The notes under the pieces are model-generated. The model was not told the DNA's origin, did not search any database, and saw nothing but the letters and a program-made list of their open reading frames with translations. The position numbers and the translations under genes were made by a program. From CAIRYW01 sp964555825 (GTDB lineage: Bacteria > Patescibacteriota > Minisyncoccia > Phycocordibacterales > CAIRYW01), in the NCBI GenBank assembly GCA_964555825.1, contig CAZKTY010000030.1:1-10974 (forward strand): a DNA stretch of 10,974 bases. Direction: 5' to 3'. This document shows, piece after piece, positions 1 to 3,712 of the stretch; positions within the stretch are counted from its first letter, which is position 1; each line of letters opens with the position of its first letter.

Positions 1-17
1 GAATAAATGCTACGGTT

Positions 18-46
18 TTGCCTTTAAAAAGGCAATATGCTAGTAT
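18..46 (+). promoter_or_regulatory. Putative rpmG promoter overlapped by a palindrome
   Basis: A -35-like TTGCCT (18-23), a 17-nt spacer and an extended -10 (TG at 38-39, TAGTAT at 41-46) place the predicted transcription start near 53, about 3 nt before the ATG at 56. The mRNA would be nearly leaderless, and no Shine-Dalgarno is present. TTGCCTTTAAAAAGGCAA (18-35) is a perfect 8-bp inverted repeat with a 2-bp centre covering the -35 box and half the spacer, so it could be an operator. Neither strand has a T-run after it, so it is not a good terminator. Confidence 0.5.
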
Positions 47-55
47 ATCAAAACT

Positions 56-211
56 ATGTCACAAGACAGTTTAATACAATTAAAAAACAAGGAGACAGGC
101 GAGACTTATTGGACACGAAAGAATAAGAAGCTTGTTACCAGAAAAGTTGAATTAAAAAAATATTCAAAGAAGCTAAGAAAGCATGTTGTTTTCAAAGAAG
201 CTAAGAAATAG
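56..211 (+). CDS. rpmG: 50S ribosomal protein L33
   Basis: This 51-residue, lysine-rich protein is a component of the large ribosomal subunit near the E site. It starts MSQDSLIQLKNKETGETYW and ends RKHVVFKEAKK. The pattern of a short N-terminal strand, TRKNKK, VELKKYSKKLRKHVVFKE is the L33 signature, and the length is normal. It has no CxxC pairs, so it is the zinc-independent (C-minus) form. The ATG is preceded by a -10-like box only 9 nt upstream rather than by a ribosome binding site, suggesting leaderless translation. A hairpin terminator and tRNA-Trp follow, as in the common bacterial order rpmG-trnW-secE-nusG, but secE and nusG are missing downstream. Confidence 0.93.
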   Translation: MSQDSLIQLKNKETGETYWTRKNKKLVTRKVELKKYSKKLRKHVVFKEAKK

Positions 212-221
212 TTTTTAGTTC

Positions 222-234
222 AAGATCTCAGATC
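222..234 (+). repeat. Imperfect direct repeat, left copy flanking tRNA-Trp
   Basis: AAGATCTCAGATC here and AAGATCTCGGATC at 420-432 match at 12 of 13 positions in the same orientation, one on each side of tRNA-Trp. They could be a trace of a duplication or insertion beside the tRNA gene. However, GATC-containing words are frequent across this window, so chance is possible. Confidence 0.35.
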
Positions 235-241
235 ACAAGTC

Positions 242-265
242 ACTAGCCCGAAAGGGTTAGTTTTG
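242..265 (+). terminator. Hairpin terminator after rpmG
   Basis: The 7-bp stem CTAGCCC/GGGTTAG (one G-T pair) closes a GAAA tetraloop (250-253) and is followed by TTTTG; A242-T261 extends the stem. The T-tract is short, so it may be a leaky terminator that lets some transcripts continue into tRNA-Trp. No convincing separate promoter is visible between 265 and 289. Confidence 0.6.
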
Positions 266-288
266 TTAATATAGGCAAGTAATTGATT

Positions 289-359
289 GGGCGATTAGTT
301 AAATGGTATAACTGCGGCCTCCAAATCCGCTGTTGTAGGTTCGATTCCTACATCGCCCG
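289..359 (+). tRNA. trnW: tRNA-Trp (anticodon CCA)
   Basis: The cloverleaf folds by hand: acceptor GGGCGAT/ATCGCCC (289-295 with 352-358), D-arm GTTA/TAAC (298-301 with 309-312), anticodon loop CTCCAAA (319-325, anticodon CCA at 321-323), a 4-nt variable loop, and T-arm GTAGG/CCTAC (335-339 with 347-351) around TTCGATT. The discriminator is G359, as expected for bacterial tRNA-Trp. The 3' CCA is not encoded. The anticodon stem has a C-U mismatch at its loop-closing pair (C318/T326, positions 31-39). A36-A37-A38 in the loop is the recognition feature of MiaA, which is encoded at 6109-6930. Confidence 0.9.
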
Positions 360-419
360 CACTTCGTAAGACTCATGAGATGAGTTAAAACAACACTTTA
401 TAATTCTGTAAAATGATGA

Positions 420-432
420 AAGATCTCGGATC
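420..432 (+). repeat. Imperfect direct repeat, right copy flanking tRNA-Trp
   Basis: AAGATCTCGGATC, the partner of 222-234 with one mismatch. It lies between tRNA-Trp and the Nudix gene, where the accessory block begins. Confidence 0.35.
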
Positions 433-445
433 GAACATATGACCG

Positions 446-454
446 TGATATCAT
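446..454 (+). promoter_or_regulatory. Extended -10 element of the Nudix gene
   Basis: TGATATCAT is an extended -10 (TGN plus TATCAT at 449-454). Six bases separate it from the ATG at 461, so transcription would begin at or next to the A of the start codon, giving a leaderless mRNA. No good -35 is seen at 426-431. A second -10-like TATAAT occurs at 399-404. Confidence 0.45.
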
Positions 455-460
455 ATATCT

Positions 461-970
461 ATGAAATCACTTGGTGTTATTAATCCTGATGATGTAAATA
501 GTGCTGATATAGCTAATTTCCAGATTCGCCAAGCGGCTAGGGCAATTGTATTTGACACTGAAAACAACGTAGCCCTTCTTCATGTCTCAAAACACGGATA
601 TTACAAACTTCCAGGTGGTGGTATAGAAGAAGGAGAAGACAATATAGAGGCTCTTAAACGCGAATGTCTAGAAGAAATTGGTACAAATATTGAAGTTACC
701 GCAGAAATAGGAAAAATAATAGAATATAGGAAAAAATTTTCTCAGCTTCAAACGTCCTATTGTTATAAAGCAAAAATAATTGGAGAAAAGGGAATACCTA
801 TTTTTACGGATTCAGAACAAAATGAAGGATTCGAGTTTCCGATATGGATACCTTTAGGTGAAGCTATTCGCATCGTTTCAAGTAGTAAACCTGATGATTA
901 TCAAGGATCTTTTATTAAAGAAAGGGATACTTTGTTTCTTCAGACATTAGCTAATACAATAAAAGTATGA
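461..970 (+). CDS. Nudix hydrolase
   Basis: A 169-residue protein of the Nudix family, which hydrolyses nucleoside diphosphates linked to another moiety, usually with Mg2+. The Nudix box GX5EX7REUXEEXG is complete from G53 to G74 (E59, R67-E68, E71-E72); the hydrophobic residue that usually follows the last Gly is Thr75. The preceding strand reads QAARAIVFD, and YYKLPGGG leads into the box, as in MutT-like proteins. The length is normal for a single-domain enzyme; the substrate cannot be told from sequence (dNTP sanitation, ADP-ribose or a capped nucleotide are all possible). The ATG at 461 is chosen because an extended -10 lies directly in front; there is no Shine-Dalgarno. The gene ends in TGA, which supports a standard genetic code. 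No link to the following peptide/radical SAM genes is evident beyond proximity. Confidence 0.85.
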   Translation: MKSLGVINPDDVNSADIANFQIRQAARAIVFDTENNVALLHVSKHGYYKLPGGGIEEGEDNIEALKRECLEEIGTNIEVTAEIGKIIEYRKKFSQLQTSYCYKAKIIGEKGIPIFTDSEQNEGFEFPIWIPLGEAIRIVSSSKPDDYQGSFIKERDTLFLQTLANTIKV

Positions 971-1010
971 TTATTTTCATCAATTGATCCAATGAATGTC
1001 GGTAATTTTA

Positions 1011-1038
1011 TTGATAATTTGATTATTTGTGGTATCGT
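1011..1038 (+). promoter_or_regulatory. Possible promoter of the peptide/radical SAM cassette
   Basis: TTGATA (1011-1016), a 16-nt spacer and TATCGT (1033-1038) preceded by TGG form a plausible extended promoter. Transcription would begin near 1045, giving a leader of about 65 nt before the peptide ATG, unlike the near-leaderless genes around it. The leader would contain a small hairpin, TCCGA-gtcat-TCGGG, near 1064-1079. A weaker -10-like TATAAC lies at 1093-1098. Confidence 0.35.
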
Positions 1039-1098
1039 TTTTCTTTGGGATGACAATTTGTATTTCCGAGTCATTCGGGAAGTTGTCTGAACTATAAC

Positions 1099-1107
1099 AA
1101 AGGAGGG
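1099..1107 (+). promoter_or_regulatory. Strong Shine-Dalgarno sequence of the small peptide gene
   Basis: AAAGGAGGG ends just before the ATG at 1110 and closely matches the anti-Shine-Dalgarno of 16S rRNA. It is the only strong ribosome binding site I see in the window. It decides the start of the 38-codon gene and is the main reason for calling that short frame a real gene. Confidence 0.8.
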
Positions 1108-1109
1108 CT

Positions 1110-1226
1110 ATGAAAAGCTCAAATTTGAAAAAGGGTAAGAAGGAGCTCAAAAACTCCCAACTCAAACTTCGTGGGAAGCAGTTCCGTCTTACTCAAGCCC
1201 TGAACGCAAGCGGCGACAAAGATTAG
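1110..1226 (+). CDS. Small basic peptide, candidate RiPP precursor
   Basis: A 38-residue peptide starting MKSSNLKKGKKELK and ending LTQALNASGDKD. The N-terminal two thirds is rich in lysine; the C-terminus is polar with small residues (N, A, S, G, D). It has one aromatic residue (F25) and no Cys, Tyr, Trp, His or Pro. A strong Shine-Dalgarno stands in front, and the gene lies 87 bp upstream of a radical SAM/SPASM enzyme carrying a peptide-binding domain, with only a hairpin between. That arrangement is typical of RiPP precursor and maturase. Inference: the basic segment is the leader and the last 10-15 residues contain the modified core. I do not recognise the peptide family. It could instead be a regulatory leader peptide or an unmodified cationic peptide. 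Confidence 0.7.
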   Translation: MKSSNLKKGKKELKNSQLKLRGKQFRLTQALNASGDKD

Positions 1227-1245
1227 TTCTGCTGCTATCGTTAAC

Positions 1246-1280
1246 TAGAGAGGGGGTGTCCGCAAGACATCCTCTCTCTA
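1246..1280 (+). promoter_or_regulatory. 15-bp intergenic hairpin between peptide and maturase genes
   Basis: The arms 1246-1260 and 1266-1280 pair fully over 15 bp (two G-T pairs) around the 5-nt loop CGCAA. No T-run follows (the next bases are AACAAATTG), so it is not a standard intrinsic terminator. In peptide/maturase operons such hairpins commonly protect the upstream message or partly stop transcription so that precursor is made in excess of enzyme. That role is inferred here from position. Confidence 0.75.
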
Positions 1281-1313
1281 AACAAATTGTACTTTGAAAG
1301 GAATAAACTTAAG

Positions 1314-2699
1314 ATGAAAGATCAATATGTAGCTCTGTCGAGCGATTTTACATTAAAATGCTCGTCTTCTGCGAGCGTTTTGTTCAACCTTAGGTATGGA
1401 GCAGTTTATGAATTGACTTCAGACCAAGTGGAACTTGTCGGGCTTCTAGATGGAACTCTTACTTTCCAACAACTGTTGGACCTGTATGAAGATTCGTCAA
1501 AGCAAGCGGTAACTCAGATGATCAAACAGCTGAAAACAGTTTCAGCAATTTCATACAGTGATGAGCAGGTTCAGCGTTTTATTCAGAGAACAGAAGTTCC
1601 TGACGCTCGTCTTGAATCGGTTCATTTGGAGGCAAGTGGTGAATGCAATATGCGTTGTGTACATTGCTACCAAGCAAGGTATGTCGAGTCAAAGGAGAGA
1701 CTTAAGTTCCTAGAAGTTTTAAACCTCTTGGATGATCTTCAGAAGATGCAGGTCAGCAGAGTGAGTATAAGTGGAGGAGAACCTCTGATGATGCCTTACT
1801 TCAATGAGTTGCTCCCTTCAATTGAGGAGAGGGATATGAGAATATCAGCCCTCTTTACCAATGGACTTCTTGTAAACGAGGACTTGGTGAAAACCATCAA
1901 AGCTCTCAGAAGCAGATTCTCGTTCTTCATTAGTCTAGATTCATTGCCAAGCAGTACTCTATCTTTCCGTGGCTTCACGGGAGAATCAGCTCGCAAAGCT
2001 CTTGAACGGGTTGTGGAGGGTATAGCTCTGCTTACCAGCAACGATATCTCGGTTGTAGTCAACACAGTTGTAAATACAGAAAATCTCGGACATCTCGAAG
2101 AGATGTATGACCTTGTTGGCCTACTCAAAGTGTCTAGTTGGAGACTCGGCTTTCCCAAAATGACACCACAGTTCAAGATCCACAGCAATGAGTTTAATGT
2201 CGAATGGATGAAGATCGCTGAACGGTGTTTTGGTTTGCTAAAGCAACATCTCAATCTCGGGATGCCGTTTCCTATACAGATCGAATATTTGTTTCGTGAG
2301 GAACTGTTCAATCAAGGGATCTTAGAGCTCTCTGATCAAGATTACGTCTGCGACTATGAAGGAAGAAGAACGGAGTTATGTGTCAAACCTGATGGCAATG
2401 TGGTTTCTTGTGCATACTGCACTGATCTGCCAATTGGTAACATTAAAAGGACTCCAATCTGGGACATCTGGTATTCATCGGCAGCAAAGAAGGTGAAAAC
2501 AATCAAGATCGGGGAGGTGGAACAATGTCGGAATTGCGAGCTTCGCAGTCTTTGTGGAACTGGATGCAGAGCGAATGCTTTTTTTCTCCATGGAGACTTT
2601 AAGCAGGCCAAAGATGACTACGCCTGTATGGCTGTTGCTTTCTTCAAAGAGAGAGTTATACCACTTCTCCAAGAGTATGGAATCATTAAGTGGTCCTAA
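1314..2699 (+). CDS. Radical SAM/SPASM peptide maturase with N-terminal PqqD-like domain
   Basis: A 461-residue iron-sulfur enzyme, probably cytoplasmic, predicted to modify the peptide encoded upstream. Residues 1-90 resemble the PqqD-like RiPP recognition element (VLFNLRYGAVYEL, then LLDGTLTFQQLLDLY), which binds precursor leaders. The radical SAM core follows: C111, C115 and C118 (CNMRCVHC) ligate the SAM-cleaving [4Fe-4S] cluster, and SGGEP at 153-157 contacts SAM. The C-terminal SPASM domain holds auxiliary clusters: C356-x4-G-x4-C366, then C405-x2-C408-x5-C414-x3-C418 exactly as in the family, and C438; C346 and C369 are extra. The ATG at 1314 is preferred over the in-frame TTG at 1287, which would follow the hairpin too closely and has no ribosome binding site; AAAGGA at 1297-1302 is a weak, distant one. 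Sampled G+C is near 45%, above the neighbours. The reaction is unknown. Confidence 0.88.
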   Translation: MKDQYVALSSDFTLKCSSSASVLFNLRYGAVYELTSDQVELVGLLDGTLTFQQLLDLYEDSSKQAVTQMIKQLKTVSAISYSDEQVQRFIQRTEVPDARLESVHLEASGECNMRCVHCYQARYVESKERLKFLEVLNLLDDLQKMQVSRVSISGGEPLMMPYFNELLPSIEERDMRISALFTNGLLVNEDLVKTIKALRSRFSFFISLDSLPSSTLSFRGFTGESARKALERVVEGIALLTSNDISVVVNTVVNTENLGHLEEMYDLVGLLKVSSWRLGFPKMTPQFKIHSNEFNVEWMKIAERCFGLLKQHLNLGMPFPIQIEYLFREELFNQGILELSDQDYVCDYEGRRTELCVKPDGNVVSCAYCTDLPIGNIKRTPIWDIWYSSAAKKVKTIKIGEVEQCRNCELRSLCGTGCRANAFFLHGDFKQAKDDYACMAVAFFKERVIPLLQEYGIIKWS

Positions 2700-2737
2700 T
2701 GAATTCCAGTATAGTCAAAAACTAAGCGGGAAATTTT

Positions 2738-2757
2738 TATAATAAAAGTAGTAAAAT
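2738..2757 (+). promoter_or_regulatory. -10 elements before the methyltransferase gene
   Basis: A perfect TATAAT (2738-2743) and a second TAAAAT (2752-2757) lie in the 65 bp between the radical SAM stop and the ATG at 2765. The second would give an almost leaderless mRNA. No terminator separates the two genes, so read-through from the radical SAM gene is also possible. Confidence 0.45.
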
Positions 2758-2764
2758 ATCCTAC

Positions 2765-3475
2765 ATGAATAATTATGATTTATTTGCAAAATTCTACGAT
2801 TCAATAATGGGAGACAGAAAAGATGATTCTTTAGTAATAGAGTTGTGGATAAAAAAATATAATACGAAAGCAAAATCAATCTTAGAACTTGCTTGTGGTA
2901 CTGGATCATTTTTAAAACAATTTTTTGATCGTGGATATGAGGTATTTGGCATTGATCTATCAGAGGAAATGCTTAAGGAAGCCAGGAATAAATTACCTAG
3001 TGTGTTGCTAGAAAAGCAAGATATATCAAATTTTTCATTAACAAAAAGATTTGATGCAATTGTTTGTCTTTTTGATTCAATAAACCATCTTCTTGATTAC
3101 AAAAAATGGGAGAATATTTTTTCTCGATCATATAACCATCTAAATGACGGGGGGGTTTTTATTTTTGATATAAATACAAAAAAAACACTAAATGACCTCT
3201 CTCAATTAGGTGAAATTGAAAGATTGATTGGAAGAAATAAAGTGCTAATGAATATCACAAAACAAGAAGATTTCTATAACTGGAGCATAAAAATTGTAGA
3301 AAAATTAGATAACAAAGAGAAAATCCATACTGAAAATATACAAGAAAAAACTTTTCCATTGAAGAAGATCAAGAATTCATTAGAAAAGATTTTTAAGAAA
3401 GTTTATCTTGTCACTTTTTCAGGTAAGGAAGCTACTGAGGAATCGAAAAGGACCTTCTTTATTTGTTTGAAATAA
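2765..3475 (+). CDS. Class I SAM-dependent methyltransferase, YqeM-like
   Basis: A 236-residue soluble Rossmann-fold methyltransferase. Motif I is ILELACGTGS (39-48), the acidic ribose-binding residue is D64 in VFGIDLSEEML, the post-motif region FDAIVCLFDSINHL covers 96-109, and motif III is DGGVFIFDIN (128-137). The N-terminus FAKFYDSIMG resembles the YqeM/Methyltransf_25 group. The substrate cannot be read from sequence. The gene lies 65 bp after the radical SAM maturase on the same strand, so a role in tailoring the peptide is conceivable, but its very low G+C (about 27-30% in sampled lines) and its own -10 boxes argue that it is a separate unit. The ATG has a -10-like box 7 nt before it and no Shine-Dalgarno. 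Confidence 0.85.
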   Translation: MNNYDLFAKFYDSIMGDRKDDSLVIELWIKKYNTKAKSILELACGTGSFLKQFFDRGYEVFGIDLSEEMLKEARNKLPSVLLEKQDISNFSLTKRFDAIVCLFDSINHLLDYKKWENIFSRSYNHLNDGGVFIFDINTKKTLNDLSQLGEIERLIGRNKVLMNITKQEDFYNWSIKIVEKLDNKEKIHTENIQEKTFPLKKIKNSLEKIFKKVYLVTFSGKEATEESKRTFFICLK

Positions 3476-3670
3476 CATCGTAAAAGTGTCATTTTCAATT
3501 TGCACGAAATCTTTAGGTTTGATTCTATAAAACTCTTCAGAAAAGCTTTACAGGGCTATGAAGTGAAAGGTTCTAGCACGAGAAAGTCCTCCAACTTTTT
3601 GAATCTGTGTTGTTATATGAAATATCTATTTAATTTTTTGAAATTTTTAAAATTCTAGTTTTTTATTTTT
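3476..3670 (+). other. AT-rich gap with no recognisable gene
   Basis: About 195 bp of strongly AT-rich DNA between the methyltransferase and the ATPase promoter. I see no open frame with coding character and no tRNA. AAAGT-cctcca-ACTTTTT at roughly 3585-3600 is a weak hairpin with a short T-run, and GAAATTTTTAAAATTC followed by a T-rich tract near 3640-3670 could act as a weak terminator. A TATAAA near 3525 could start a short RNA that ends at one of these, but nothing identifies such an RNA. Confidence 0.4.
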
Positions 3671-3701
3671 TTGCAAAAAAGCTGAATGGATATGATAAAA
3701 T
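3671..3701 (+). promoter_or_regulatory. Promoter of the P-type ATPase gene
   Basis: TTGCAA (3671-3676) and the extended -10 TGATAAAAT (3693-3701, hexamer TAAAAT) are separated by 19 nt, slightly long. Transcription would begin near 3708, about 5 nt before the ATG at 3713. The same nine-base TGATAAAAT occurs before parB. Confidence 0.55.
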
Positions 3702-3712
3702 AAGCATAAGTT

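Noticed and set aside
371..385. ACTCAT-GAG-ATGAGT inverted repeat after tRNA-Trp, considered as a terminator.
   Set aside because: No T-run follows, and a 6-bp AT-rich stem with a 3-nt loop is weak; it may be chance.
992..1090. A 32-codon frame (MNVGNFIDNL...) immediately upstream of the peptide gene, containing Cys, Trp and Tyr, which could be a second precursor.
   Set aside because: It has no Shine-Dalgarno and no -10 box placed for leaderless translation, and the likely cassette promoter (1011-1038) lies inside it, so the start would not be transcribed. Kept as worth comparing in relatives only.
980..1165. Minus-strand frame of 61 codons opposite the peptide gene.
   Set aside because: It overlaps the peptide gene and its Shine-Dalgarno, lacks a promoter or recognisable motif, and looks like an antisense shadow.
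1287..1313. A TTG start giving the radical SAM protein nine more residues.
   Set aside because: It begins 7 nt after a 15-bp hairpin without a ribosome binding site; the ATG at 1314 fits the start of the PqqD-like domain.
3617..3660. A 13-codon frame starting MKYLFNFLKF, hydrophobic and cationic like a small toxin.
   Set aside because: It lies in AT-rich DNA where Phe/Leu/Lys codons arise by chance, with no ribosome binding site or promoter spacing to support it.
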